Shown here: positions 53,410-63,726 of the stretch, in pieces | Layout of the letters: each line of letters begins with the position of its first letter | Numbering within the stretch: position 1 is the first letter of the stretch | Assembly (NCBI RefSeq): GCF_016097555.1 | Contig: NC_054701.1 | Span: 37,515,492-37,579,491 of the forward strand | Direction of reading: 5' to 3' | DNA length: 64,000 nt | Source: Gigantopelta aegis | Lineage: Eukaryota; Mollusca; Gastropoda; Neomphalida; Peltospiridae | Notes under the pieces: generated by a model | Seen by the model: only the letters and a program-made list of their open reading frames with translations | Database searches by the model: none | What the model was told of the DNA's origin: nothing | Translations under genes and position numbers: made by a program

Positions 53410-54657
53410 TTAATTGTTTTTCGGACACTTTACACAGCTAACTACCTTTCCTCTGACATTTGGCAAGGACATGATATAAATAAAAGGGTTCACCAAAAAG
53501 TTTACCACAGCGAAAAGCATGGCCTGAAACAGTCGACTAACTGATTCCATGTTGCCCATCACCAGAATCATCTGTACAATCCACGGAATGACCGAGACGG
53601 AGTGGACTACAATAAGAAGACCAATGATAAAAGTGGCGATCAGTACGCCTGGTCGTTTTCCGGTATTCCTTCTGTAAACATTCCTGGAATTGTACGGTTG
53701 TTCGTAGTTGCTGGTGCTAGCCAGAGACTCCATCATCATGGTTGTGGTTTGCGCCATGGACACCTGATCTCTTCTTCGTGTTAGTCGCCCGTGGCATATG
53801 CTCGCTTTTTCATTGATAGATGCCCATGCAACTCTGACTTTTGATAGTCTTGAATGCTGGACTGTTATCTTATTGAGCCCACTGTCACAAACGGTAGAAA
53901 TTTCCGAATTAAAATCCTTTCCCGGAAGAATCCTCTTTGGCTCTTCTGTCTTGTCAACTTGTCGTCTGCTATAGTGTACTTTGGCCAGTATTGTTATGGA
54001 AACACAGTATATCAAGACGCAGGCCGAGTAACTGCAAATATACATGACGACGAAATAAATCGTCGTAATTCGAAAGAGACCTACTGACGATCTGAAACGG
54101 CAGAATGGAGCAGGAGCCGGCGCCTTGGCATAGTCTACAGCCATGGTAACCGTGCAACACAGTGTCGACAGAGACCACATGACGACACTCAGAATAGTGG
54201 CCTTCCTTCTGGTGAATCCTCCAGCTACTGCCGACATCTTCTGAATCTTTAGAATGGAAACGACTCTTATTAGACTTATTATGAACATCTGTTCCGTGGA
54301 AATAAGAATGGACAGGAACCAGCAGTAAAACGTTATGCTGCACAGCATGAAGGGGACACCCTCTGGAGACTTGAAACTGATGTACAGATAGATGGACACG
54401 TTCAGGACCCCGTTCACCGAAAAGAACACGCCACTGATTGCAAGACCAACCAAAGCAGTGGATATGGCATCGTTGGTTTTCTTGCTTTTGATCATGAAAA
54501 CACAGCCAATGACGTTTTCGACTGCTGCCAGCAAGAACAGCAGCATGAATGGTAATGTTTTGGTGTAAGTTGGTGCAGGAATGCCCAGCTGTGCCGTTGA
54601 GTTCGTAACGTCCTCTGGTATGCTTGACGTCGTGCTAGTACACGTGGTAGTAGACAT
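53410..54657 (-). CDS. Rhodopsin-like seven-transmembrane receptor, orphan, single exon
   Basis: 415 residues with ATG at 54657. The N-terminus is Ser/Thr-rich with a glycosylation site at Asn19 (NST). Seven hydrophobic segments lie at about 35-57, 66-90, 105-132, 152-175, 196-222, 329-357 and 371-393. Class A marks: a Cys at the top of TM3 (MLCSI) and one in loop 2 (FCRF) for the usual disulfide, a Pro in TM6 (VIPWIV) and NPFIY in TM7, followed by a short helix 8 with two Cys (SCVKC). The DRY motif is changed to IRV (SLIRVVS), and loop 3 is long (about 100 residues, Ser/Thr- and Arg-rich). The ligand cannot be inferred; the sequence resembles no receptor class I can name. Single-exon, lineage-expanded receptors of this kind are common in molluscs. 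No close gene neighbour gives context. Confidence 0.9.
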   Translation of the reverse strand: MSTTTCTSTTSSIPEDVTNSTAQLGIPAPTYTKTLPFMLLFLLAAVENVIGCVFMIKSKKTNDAISTALVGLAISGVFFSVNGVLNVSIYLYISFKSPEGVPFMLCSITFYCWFLSILISTEQMFIISLIRVVSILKIQKMSAVAGGFTRRKATILSVVMWSLSTLCCTVTMAVDYAKAPAPAPFCRFRSSVGLFRITTIYFVVMYICSYSACVLIYCVSITILAKVHYSRRQVDKTEEPKRILPGKDFNSEISTVCDSGLNKITVQHSRLSKVRVAWASINEKASICHGRLTRRRDQVSMAQTTTMMMESLASTSNYEQPYNSRNVYRRNTGKRPGVLIATFIIGLLIVVHSVSVIPWIVQMILVMGNMESVSRLFQAMLFAVVNFLVNPFIYIMSLPNVRGKVVSCVKCPKNN

Positions 54658-54693
54658 TGTACAAATATATTTTAAGCGTATACTATTACCGAG

Positions 54694-54702
54694 TTATATA
54701 TA
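54694..54702 (-). promoter_or_regulatory. Possible TATA box of the receptor gene
   Basis: TATATATAA on the - strand, 37 nt before the ATG. It would leave a 5' UTR of only about 10 nt. The string TTGACAG in front could instead be a splice acceptor of an upstream leader exon. Confidence 0.3.
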
Positions 54703-54754
54703 CTGTCAATATTTAAAAAAAAACCCAGACAGTTTTAGGACAATGTTATTGTTT

Positions 54755-55135
54755 GGATTCTGAGAGTAACTGTCAAATAGGCAACTCTGATGCTGTTTTG
54801 TCCAAGAAGGTGACCACTATCAGTTTGTCGTATCATACACAATTATAGTTACTTTTAGTACCCAAATACTCGTGTTTTTATTTTTTTATTTTGTAGTTGG
54901 TGGTACCATAACATAGTAACAGACAGCTTGAGGACAATGTGTCAGTTGTTTTGATTCTGATAATAACGGTGTCAGCTGGTTAACCCTCTGATGCTATTTC
55001 GTACAAGATTGTAACTACTATTGGTGACCCATCGCCTTGTTTTGATTCTGATAATAACGGTGTTAGCTGGTCAACCCTTTGATGCCATTTCGATGGTAAC
55101 CACTATTATTGACTCGTCGCCTTGCATTGGTACTT
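54755..55135. repeat. Degenerate repeat of about 90 bp, three units
   Basis: Units share GATTCTGATAATAACGGTGT, CAGCTGGTTAACCCTCTGATG and CTATTTCGTACAAGATTG...ACTATTGGTGAC. The first unit (54755) is the most diverged. Confidence 0.75.
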
Positions 55136-55239
55136 TATTATATCATATACAGTGACAGTTACGTTTAGTGCCCAGTCCTCCTGCTTTGTTGAGACGTCAT
55201 TAGTATCCCCTTCTCCCGTTTTGGTAGTTATCATACAAT

Positions 55240-55745
55240 ACGCCGTGGCAGATATTATAGGTAACTTGGTCCTCTAGTGTTGGTTATTGTCATAGTGTAC
55301 ATGGTAAACATTGTTATTAGTAACTTGGTTATCTTGTGTTGGTTGTGTAATATATACAGAAACAGATGTTATTAGTAACTTGATTATATTGTGATGGTAT
55401 TTTAATGCGATACACCGTAACAGTTTAGTAATAACTTGGTCTTCTTGTGATAGTAGATGCGATACACAGCGAGTTGTTATTGGTAACTTAATCCTCTTGT
55501 GATGGTAGTTGCGATACACAGAGATAACTGCTGTTAGTAATTTGATTATATTGTGATGGTATATATATATGCGATACACCGTAACAGTTGTTATTAATAG
55601 CTTGGTCTTCTTGTGATAGTAAATGCGATACACGGTGAATTATTACTGGTAACTTAATCCTCTTGTGGTGTTAGTTGTGATACACAGAGATAGTTGTTAA
55701 TAATAGTCTGGTCCTCTTTCTGTTGGTAATAGTCTCAGCATAAAC
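55240..55745. repeat. Degenerate minisatellite of about 55-bp units with higher-order order
   Basis: About nine units of the form TGTTATTAGTAACTTGGTCC, TCTTGTGATGGTAGTTGCGA, TACACAGAGATA. A block of about three units (TAACTTAATCCTCTTGTG type, then TGATTATATTGTGATGGTAT, then CTTGGTCTTCTTGTGATAGT) recurs, a sign of multi-unit amplification. Confidence 0.8.
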
Positions 55746-56164
55746 AGTGACTCTGACCTCCAGTGTTAGTAATTGTCATAGATTGAAAGTAATTAGAGTT
55801 ATGTTTTGCTGCTGTACAATATCATACGTCATCCCAGATGTGATAGCTTACACTACAATAGACACTAGGTAAATCAGTTATCTGGTAAGTGCAGTGTGAT
55901 AACAGGGTAGTATATAATTAAACAAATCCTTTGTTATTTTAGATAGCATTACTCTTCAGCGTCAGCGGTGCATTTCACCTCTATCTGTTAAAATAAAACA
56001 AAGTATTAAAATGTTCTAAATACAAAAAAATAAAAAAGTATTAAAATGTTCTAAATACAACATAAGACTAAAAAAAATATTGAATGCTATACAAAATATC
56101 ATTATAGTATGTGTTTATTGATAAATTGCGTTTCTATTTCTTGATGGGTAAATGTCTTCTACAC

Positions 56165-56876
56165 GATTTCGGATCCAAATAAAGTTCTAATGAGTAGCAC
56201 ACGTCTCAATATGCTCAGTATCTTGGAGATGGCGATTCTGAAAATGTAGTTCTGGAGTAAATAAGTCGCTGCAAGACGCTTCCCTTAAAGAAGACTGCCA
56301 CTTTCCAGGACTATATCGTTATTTCGCGTGTAGGGAGGACTGCCACTTTCAAGACTATTTCGACAAATTTGAACAAATGAGACAAAACTCACTGGGAATT
56401 TAAACATGTGTTTTGATGTGCACTCACGAAGCAATTTTTTTCTTTTTCAGCTCTAACTCAATTATTTTCAATTCCAATATCCGGAGAGACAGAAATCACA
56501 ATAAATTAATCTGGCGGATTCGTTGGACATTTGCACATTTTAGATCCTATTTATTTTCTGCTCCTGTAAACGTATTTCTTTCCTTACCTTTTACCACTTA
56601 ACCCTACGTAGTAACACACCTAGCTAGCACTACCCCTTCCCCTCTGTCCAAAGAGAAAACACGACGAAGTTTCATATATCGAATACTTAACATTAACAAT
56701 CTGAAACAGAAATGAAATTCTGCAATAACATCAGAAAAAAATCCTTTGTTAGCAATATTGAGATAAGGACATATAAACATTTCAAAAATGACGCATCAGA
56801 TACGGCGATTTAATGCTAATGTTCTTCAGATAGCAGTATCATATTAATTACTGATGGTATCAAAATGCATTTGAAC
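56165..56876 (-). repeat. Unidentified dispersed repeat X, copy 2
   Basis: Reverse complement of the repeat at 10130-10885: TTCAAATGCATTTTGATACC, GTAATTAATATGATACTGCT, AGTCCTCCCTACACGCGAAA, TAGAACTTTATTTGGATCCG. No ORF. Confidence 0.75.
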
Positions 56877-57317
56877 ATCCTGGGATATTGCTTTCCCATT
56901 AAGTATATGTATGTGTCACACTGTGATCTATCATGGTATGAACTTTAATAATGACTGCTAAAAACCACTAACACGTTAAAGGAAAGGAATCATTGTTTAA
57001 CGACACATCAGAATATATTATTAATCCACGGCTATTAAGTGGGTACGAGGCGCGGGGTCAGCGGGTCAACTGCTCCCACCCCACTCCAGTACTAGAACAA
57101 ATCTTCGCATTTGCATGATTCGGGAAAAATGAACTAGCCTGAAAACTTTTCCTGTATTTCCATCCATCATTCTATTCGCAGTTTTAGTTGTAATTCGTGT
57201 AAAAATGCGCAGTGATTCGTATGGGACCCTATAACTATGAAGCTATTTGGTAATACTTAGTAATGAAAATATTAATAAACAATGTTTTTGAGATTCTGTC
57301 ATTTTCGGGCAACATTC

Positions 57318-57525
57318 AGCCTTGGTCTTACGACTGGTAGATCGTGGGTTCGCCTCCAAGTACCAGCTCCCACCCACAGCACGTTGTAATGACTTATTGT
57401 GAAGGCGTAAAGTCACTATACAGATTTCTATCTCACCACCAAGAACAATTATACGTGCTCTGGACCGACAGCCAAGATAGATGAGGTGTGTGTAGGGAAG
57501 CGCACTTTGAACCTAAACTTTAAAA
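57318..57525 (+). repeat. Third-type SINE
   Basis: Head CTTGGTCTTACGACTGGTAG, ATCGTGGGTTCGCCTCCAAG, body TACCAGCTCCCACCCACAGC, end GAACCTAAACTTT with an A-run. Confidence 0.75.
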
Positions 57526-57535
57526 AAAAAAAAAA

Positions 57536-58075
57536 AATCGTGCTTGTATCCAATTAAAGTTCAAGCACGATGCCATGGGCACACACTTCAGCTATCTGGA
57601 CTGGGGTAGTTGTTAATTGTTAGTGGTTAGTGAGAGAGAGAAGAGGGTGCAGGGACCTTACATCTACCCACTAAGTCGTTAAAACTCTCTCAGGGGCCCA
57701 TTTCACTAAAGGTCGTAAGTTTACGTCTGCTACTAGCAGTAATACCGGCCGTGCGATTACTCGTGTTTGGCGTCTATTTCACGCAGAAAGTTACATCATT
57801 ACGGAAGCTGGAGTATTTTAAGGACAAAAGAAAATGAAGTATGTGTTCTTCAAACTATATTTGTTAAACTATAATAGTAATAAGAATTGTGGTTTAGTCA
57901 TAGATTTACGTTTACGTGCAAAACTAGGCTTACGATGTTTTGTGAAATTGGGCCCTGGGTGGGAGCCGGTACCGGGATGCGAGCCCTGTACCTACCAGCC
58001 TTATGTTCGATGGCCAACCACGACGCCACCGAGGCCTGTGAACCTAAACTGAATATAAGCACGAAAAATCAAGTT
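57536..58075 (-). repeat. Third-type SINE (reverse) split by a MITE
   Basis: Tail CGTGCTTGTATCCAATTAAA, body GGTTAGTGAGAGAGAGAAGA and CCACTAAGTCGTTAAAACTC; after the inserted MITE the head resumes at TGGGTGGGAGCCGGTACCGG and ends CACCGAGGCC. Confidence 0.8.
57693..57957. repeat. MITE inserted into a SINE
   Basis: GGGGCCCATTTCACTAAAGG at the left and reversed CAGGGCCCAATTTCACAAAA at the right form the ends; TCGTAAG pairs with CTTACGA further in. About 265 bp. It divides the SINE at 57536-58075. Confidence 0.8.
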
Positions 58076-58140
58076 TTAAAAATGAATGAATCCCGCCATA
58101 TGAATACCGTCAAACTAGAAAATACATGATCCAGTGCATG

Positions 58141-58246
58141 GCCCCGTTCCACGAAGCGATCTTAGCACTAAGATCATCTTAGTGCATAAGGTAGCTATGC
58201 ACTTAAGGTGATCTTAGGGCTAAGATCGCTTCGTGGAACGTGGACC
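58141..58246. repeat. Palindromic foldback MITE
   Basis: GTTCCACGAAGCGATCTTAG at the left is exactly reversed at the right (CTAAGATCGCTTCGTGGAAC); inner arms TAAGATCATCTTAGTGCATA and TATGCACTTAAGGTGATCTTA also pair. About 106 bp, almost all stem. Confidence 0.9.
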
Positions 58247-58406
58247 TGGACTTCAAATACTGGATGTTTTAACAGGGTAGTAGTCGCCCATACAGCATAA
58301 CATTATGGGAAAACTTTATTTAACAGAGTATTAAGATTTGCGATACAAATATTTGAGAATTAACACAAAGCTATACTATTTTAACAGGGTAATCGTTGAA
58401 AATTAA

Positions 58407-58843
58407 GGGGGCGGGATTTAGCTTAGTCGGTTGAGTGCTCGACTGAAATGCTTACTTCGCAGGATCGAACCACCTCGGTTATATATATAAAAGGTGTAAT
58501 GCAATAAGTTCGCTTGGATAAAATCAAATTAATTAAACCTTTCTTATTTGATATTGTTGCGACCATAACAGAAATGGGATCGAACCATCTCGGTGGATTC
58601 ATTCAACTGATTGGTTTTTTTTCTCGTTCCAGCCAGAACACCACAACTGGTCAAAGGCCGTGGTATGTGTTTTCCTGTCTGGGAAAGTGCATATAAAACA
58701 TCCATTTCTGCATTAGGAAAAATGTAGCGGGTTTCCTCTGATGACTACGTGTCAGAATTACCATAATTATGTTTGACATCCAGTATCTGATGATTAATTA
58801 ATGAATGTGCTCTAGTGGTGTCGTTAAACAAAACAAATATTAA
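58407..58843 (+). repeat. SINE with internal insertion
   Basis: Head GGGGGCGGGATTTAGCTTAG, then a break of about 100 bp (TATATATATAAAAGGTGTAA onward), then ATGGGATCGAACCATCTCGG and the normal body to GTCGTTAAACAAAACAAATA. Confidence 0.75.
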
Positions 58844-58849
58844 CCTTTT

Positions 58850-59555
58850 ATAACAGAAATGACACCTAAACACTGGTAACCAGTATGGAAAAACATGCAT
58901 GTATATCCACCAGAGAAAAACATTTGTACTTTAAAATATTTAATATTCAAATCGCATACACATGTGCATGTATATGTATCAGTAATAATTATATACTTAC
59001 TCTGTTACATTTTCAAAACAATATTAAAAAAATATATATATACAAAAAGCCCCATCTAAAATTAATAAAATGATAATAAATACCTTTGCGTACAAATTCT
59101 TCGATATTCTTCGCCTAACGCTTATTTTACGTGCTTGCGATTTCAAGTTGTCATTAACGTTTATATCCAGCTGGTAGCTGCAGAGTATTATAAGTACACT
59201 TTATTGATCGCGCCTTCAACTACGTACATTGATACCTCGTACATCATTCGATGAGATCAAATAGTGGTTTCGTAGACGATAATGAGAAACAAGAGGCCTA
59301 TGGGGCGCCAATCGCTCACCTGGTACTAAACTAACTATACGTCTAAAACATGAATTATAGTAATAATGATTTATCACAGATGGTCATTTGGTGACCGTTA
59401 ATTTGACATTAACATATAATTATAGCAAATGAAAATGTGCATACGTATGTATTGTAACGGAACTAATTAAATAAGTGATCCATTTTTATCACATCATATG
59501 TCTTGATAGTGTGTGAATTCTAATTTCACCTGTGACATAATTATGGAATAAATGA
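58850..59555. other. Gene-free stretch
   Basis: AT-rich; nothing recognised. Confidence 0.5.
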
Positions 59556-59569
59556 AGATGGAAACTGGT

Positions 59570-60245
59570 GATGGTCCGCGTCATCTGAGTACAATTTGTA
59601 CCAGCTTTGGTTGAAGTCTTCATGGTAGAACTTGTGAACAAGTCGAAACTCTCAGCCAATCAGCACTTGGTCAAAGCCATGAGTGAATCGGCTGTACCAA
59701 ATTTGGTTGAAATTTGCATGTAAAACATGACGGCCATATTAGATTTTGAATTGGACAAAACAAATGTGTAACACTTGCAGGGCCATGAGAGGATTATTTG
59801 GACAATGCATGGTTGAAATCTGCGTGTTGGAACTTGAGAAGAAGTCGAAAATCTTTGTTAATCAGAGGCCAGGGTGGCCATCTTGGATTTTGAATTGGGC
59901 AGAAAAATAACAACATGAGTAATCGTTTGTATCAAGTTTGGTTGAAATCTTCCTGATGGAACTTGAGAAGAAGTAGAAAATGTCTTGGTCAGAGGCCAGG
60001 GCGGCCATCTTGGATTTGCAAGTGGACTGAAAATAATAACACTTTGTCAGAGCCATGAGAGGATCATTTGGAACATATTTGGTTGAAATCATGCCTGATG
60101 AAACTTTTGAAGAAGTAAAAAAAAGTCTCGGCAAAACATAGGCTAGTGCCGCCATCTTGGATTTCGAATTGGTCCGAAAAATAACAACACTTGGTCAGGG
60201 CCATGGTTTGGTTGAAACCTGTCTGGCAGAACTGGAAAGAAAGGG
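59570..60245. repeat. Tandem repeat of about 115-130 bp, five diverged units
   Basis: Each unit holds TTTGGTTGAAATCTGC-TG, TGGAACTTGAGAAGAAGT-G, AAAAT, GGCCAGGG-GGCCATCTTGG and ATTTTGAATTGG-C-GAAAAATAACAAC. Units vary by indels. Phrases of this sort recur widely in mollusc genomes (recollection). Confidence 0.8.
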
Positions 60246-60392
60246 GGAGAAAAAGAATTCACTTTCAACACGTTGACATAAATCGCTGATTATTGCACTG
60301 CATTTGAGGCTACTTCTACAAACATCGGGAGTACCAGAAACATATTACATTTGACAATTTTAACAATTTAAGCAAGACATTACAAGTAGTGT

Positions 60393-61090
60393 CTGCACTT
60401 AACTTTTTTTTTTAGTTGCCACCCGGGCAAGTGGTGACAGCACTTTCACTTGCCCGGTTCTATTTTCACTTGCCCGAATAATATTTTCTAAACAACCCCA
60501 ACAATATTGCAACAGATTATAAGAGAAAACATTTATTTTGAGTATTTTCCTGCACTCAACCAACCCACTCTTTAAATAAATAACAGACATGCCACTGTGA
60601 CTCCCCACTGTCACTGCCAATACATTTGTGGTATTTCCAATAAACAAAGATGCTTGCGTTCACCAAACGTTGAGCACTGATATAACCGACACAACCCCTT
60701 CCTCCCCCCACCCCATCTCAATGAAATAATAATCATTTAAAAAAAACCTAAAATATAATGTTCAGTGAATACGATTTATGACGTGTACACATAACCAGGG
60801 CTGAATCTTGTCGACATGAATTTGAGCCCAATTTTACATGCCACTTAACTTACCTTACACCTATTCTTATATTGGGCATATGTTTATATGTAAAAGCAGA
60901 CCTACACTTTTTCATGGTGCAAAGTAGGCTACATAGCTGTACTTTTATTTATTTATTTATTAATTATTGATTTAAAAACAAAACAAAAATCGGTCGCCAG
61001 GCGGGCAACCTTACTGTGGGTTTTCAGTCGCCCGTCGTCGTTTTCAGTCGCCAGGGGCGATCGGGCGACCGTTAAGTTCGAATCCTGCAA
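60393..61090. repeat. Probable MITE with CGGGCAA/CGCCCG-rich ends
   Basis: Left TGTCTGCACTTAACTTTTTT, GTTGCCACCCGGGCAAGTGG; right, reversed, GCAGGATTCGAACTTAACGG, TCGCCCGATCGCCCCTGG. Internal direct repeats CACTTGCCCG and TTTTCAGTCGCC. The inverted repeat is imperfect. Confidence 0.5.
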
Positions 61091-61646
61091 GTATTGTGCA
61101 ATTAAACGGTTGAAAAAAACGGTTGTCATAGCGAAAAATATCTTACAGTCACGATAACTATTAATAGAGTCAGTGTCGTGAATTAATCGAAATACATTAT
61201 TCAGTATATTTCTTAAATCTACTAACGAGGTCGTAAATCTTGAATATACATGTATCTAAACTGAGTAAAGTAAAGCACTTGCTCAGGCTGGTAATAAACT
61301 AAATGTAGACCATATATTACAACGAGTCAAATTTGCATTCATACGAACCATAGGCTTTAAAGTTTGTGGACACTTAGGCCCATATTTATAAAGGCGTATT
61401 AACGGTAAAACACGTTTTAAAAAGATAAAACAATGTTTTAAGAAAAATTCATATTTACAAACCTGTTTTAACTTTAAAACGGTGATACAAAAACACGTTT
61501 TTACATCCATATTTACAAAAGCGTTTTAAAGTTAAAACATATTTTAACACACCCTAAAAACCTGTTTTAGTTAAAACAACGAAAGGGCATGTCTAACTTG
61601 ACCACGTGTCAGGACTCAGTCACTACAACATTTTGGGACATCAAAC

Positions 61647-62687
61647 ATGGATGTGTTGCGACAACTGCAACATCTTCAACGAGTTCAAGACATCAACTAC
61701 GACCGTGCAAAGCGACGTGAGCGTTTTCAGAGACAGAGCCGATCCCTATGACAGTTTGTCTGAAGAATGTTTTAGAATGCGATTTCGCCTTACAAAAAAT
61801 ACAGTTCGGAATGTAACTGACATGGTGAGGCAAGATATAGAACAGCCAACACGTCGATATCATGCTGTCTCATCTGAACTGAAAGTCCCAATAGCATTGC
61901 GATTTTATACAACAGGTAGATTTCAAGTCACTATGGCCGACGTTCATGGACTTTCTCAGACGACTGTATGTAATGTCCTCAAACGAGTGACCATTGCCAT
62001 TGCTAGATTGAGACCACACTATATAGCATTCCCCAATAACGTGGAATTGGACAGTGTTAAAGCAAGGTTTTTAAATATCGCTGGTTTTCCAAACTGTGTA
62101 GGAGCTATCGATTGCATATTCGTATAATTGGACAAGGTGATAACGGACAACGATTTATCAACAGAAAAGGCTGGTCTTCTATCAATGTCCAAGCAGTAAG
62201 TAACACTAACCATAAATTTGTGAACATAGTGGCACACTGGCATGGGTCAGTTCATGACAGTAGAATATTTGACAACAGTTTACTAAAGCAGAAGTTTGAA
62301 GATGGAGATATAGATGGATTATTGATTGGTGATTCGGGATATCCCTGTTTGCCTTACCTAATGACACCTCTGCTCAATCCAAGAGATGCTGCCGACAATA
62401 GATACAACCGAGCTCTATGTTCAACAAGAAACTTAGTGGAATGCATGTTTGGGATTTGGAAACGCAGGTTTCCTTGTCTAACATACACTCTCCGCTTCAA
62501 GGACATATGTACATCTCTAGCAGTGATCGTAGCCACAGCGGTGTTGCATAACATTGCTGTCGCTGAAAGGGAACCTAATTTTAATGATGACCTTGATGAT
62601 CTACAGCCTCCACTTAGGATCAGTGGGGTACAAAATGGTCGTGGCAATGCTGTCAGAAGGGCTATGATTCAGCAATATTTTTCTTAA
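61647..62687 (+). pseudogene. Harbinger (HARBI1-like) transposase with two frameshifts
   Basis: Starts MDVLRQLQHLQRVQDINYDR at 61647; the frame changes near 61718, then continues ADPYDSLSEECFRMRF and a helix-turn-helix (TMADVHGLSQTTVCNVLKRV). A second shift, best explained by loss of four bases, lies at 62116 between GAIDC and HIRII. The DDE residues are kept: Asp in GAIDC, Asp in LIGDSGYP and Glu in NLVECMFGIWKRRFP. Length near 347 codons, as in HARBI1. With few other lesions this is a fairly young relic. Confidence 0.9.
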
Positions 62688-62851
62688 CATTTAAAATTGT
62701 AATAAATAAAAGATTTGAACCAGTAAAGCATCATGTATATTTTTATAAATTTCTGAATAGAAGCATCAAAGTTGATTATTATGCAATCAAAGGGTATTGT
62801 ACATATGAATGAGTTCTTGATGTGTTCACAGAGTCACTGGGCGGTTAGTCT

Positions 62852-63052
62852 TTAACTATGATTAGAAGTGACGGAACTTGAAGTTGAACACTTTTTCTTC
62901 CAGTACTGCTTCTTAAGTTCAAGTATTTCCTTCTTCAATCTTAAATTTTCCATTTTCGCCTCGTGTTCTGTTTTTTTTGCAAATTCCAGTATTTTCATCT
63001 CTAGTGTGTGTTTTTCTTGCTTCTGTTTAATTGATTCTTGTTTACTTTCAAC
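62852..63052 (-). CDS. Last exon of the Harbinger second protein (Myb/SANT type), coiled coil
   Basis: Acceptor TTTTAACAG, 66 codons and a TAA stop. The sequence is charged and helical (VESKQESIKQKQEKHTLEMK, KMENLRLKKEILELKKQYW) and ends in a Ser-rich tail, like the C-terminal coiled coil of the Myb/SANT partner that Harbinger elements carry. It converges on the transposase. The DNA-binding exon is not in view, so the identification rests on position and composition. Confidence 0.6.
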   Translation of the reverse strand, partial: VESKQESIKQKQEKHTLEMKILEFAKKTEHEAKMENLRLKKEILELKKQYWKKKCSTSSSVTSNHS

Positions 63053-63151
63053 CTGTTAAAATAAAAATACAATGATAGTAGAGGATTAAGATTTTTTTGT
63101 ATTAGTTAAATCATGTTTTAACCTACAAAACTAATTTTGTTTTGTTTAAGA

Positions 63152-63538
63152 AAGAAAGAAAGAAATGTTTTATTTAACGACGCACTCAACACATTTTATT
63201 TACGGTTATATGGTGTCAGACATATGGTTAAGGACCACACAGATTTTGAGAGGAAACCCGCTGTCGCCACTACATGGGCTACTCTTCCGATTAGCAGCAA
63301 GGGATCTTTTATTTGCGCTTCCCACAGGCAGGATAGCACAAACCATGGTCTTTGTTGAACCAGTTATGGATCACTGGTCGGTGCAAGTGGTTTACACCTA
63401 CCCATTGAGCCTTGCGGAGCACTCACTCAGGGTTTGCAGTCGGTATCTGGATTAAAAATCCCATGCCTCGACTGTGATCCGAACCCAGTACCTACCAGCC
63501 TGTAGACCGATGGCCTACCACGACGCCACCGAGGCCGG
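63152..63538 (-). repeat. Young full-length SINE (reverse)
   Basis: (GAAA)n, then AATGTTTTATTTAACGACGC through the body to ACGCCACCGAGGCCGGT. About 95 percent like the copy at 41054-41438. Sits in what may be the intron of the Harbinger second gene. Confidence 0.92.
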
Positions 63539-63555
63539 TCCATAGTAAATGAAGA

Positions 63556-63726
63556 GTTATGCTAGGTAAGGCTCAGACTGTCAACTGTTACGATGAAGTT
63601 GACCAACTCGATGGTTGCGTTATAATTTCCCCAACTCCCGACTTAGGATTAACATCGTAGAAGTCGTGACAGAAGAAAGTTGGCCAACTTTGTGCTGGCA
63701 GTTGGTAGTCTGAGCATAGCATTAAA
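63556..63726. repeat. MITE with TTATGCTA/CTCAGACT inverted ends
   Basis: Left TTATGCTAGGTAAGGCTCAG, ACTGTCAACTG; right, reversed, AATGCTATGCTCAGACTACC, AACTGCC. Also GTTGACCAACTC against GTTGGCCAACTT. The same family as 30549-30747. Confidence 0.75.

Larger units (their letters stand above)
61378..63061 (+). mobile_element. PIF/Harbinger transposon (right end not located)
   Basis: The left part begins near TTAGGCCCATATTTATAAAG and has subterminal copies of GTTTTAA/TTAAAAC. The transposase on + is followed by the last exon of a second protein on -, the usual two-gene plan of Harbinger elements. The right end and first exon of the second gene must lie beyond the SINE at 63152 or have been lost. 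Confidence 0.75.

Noticed and set aside
53148-53413. Ile/Tyr repeat proteins
   Set aside because: Translations of the TA microsatellite between the transposon and the receptor.
63165-63455. 96-codon ORF, with a close relative at 41138-41452
   Set aside because: It lies fully within a SINE; the likeness reflects copies of the repeat.
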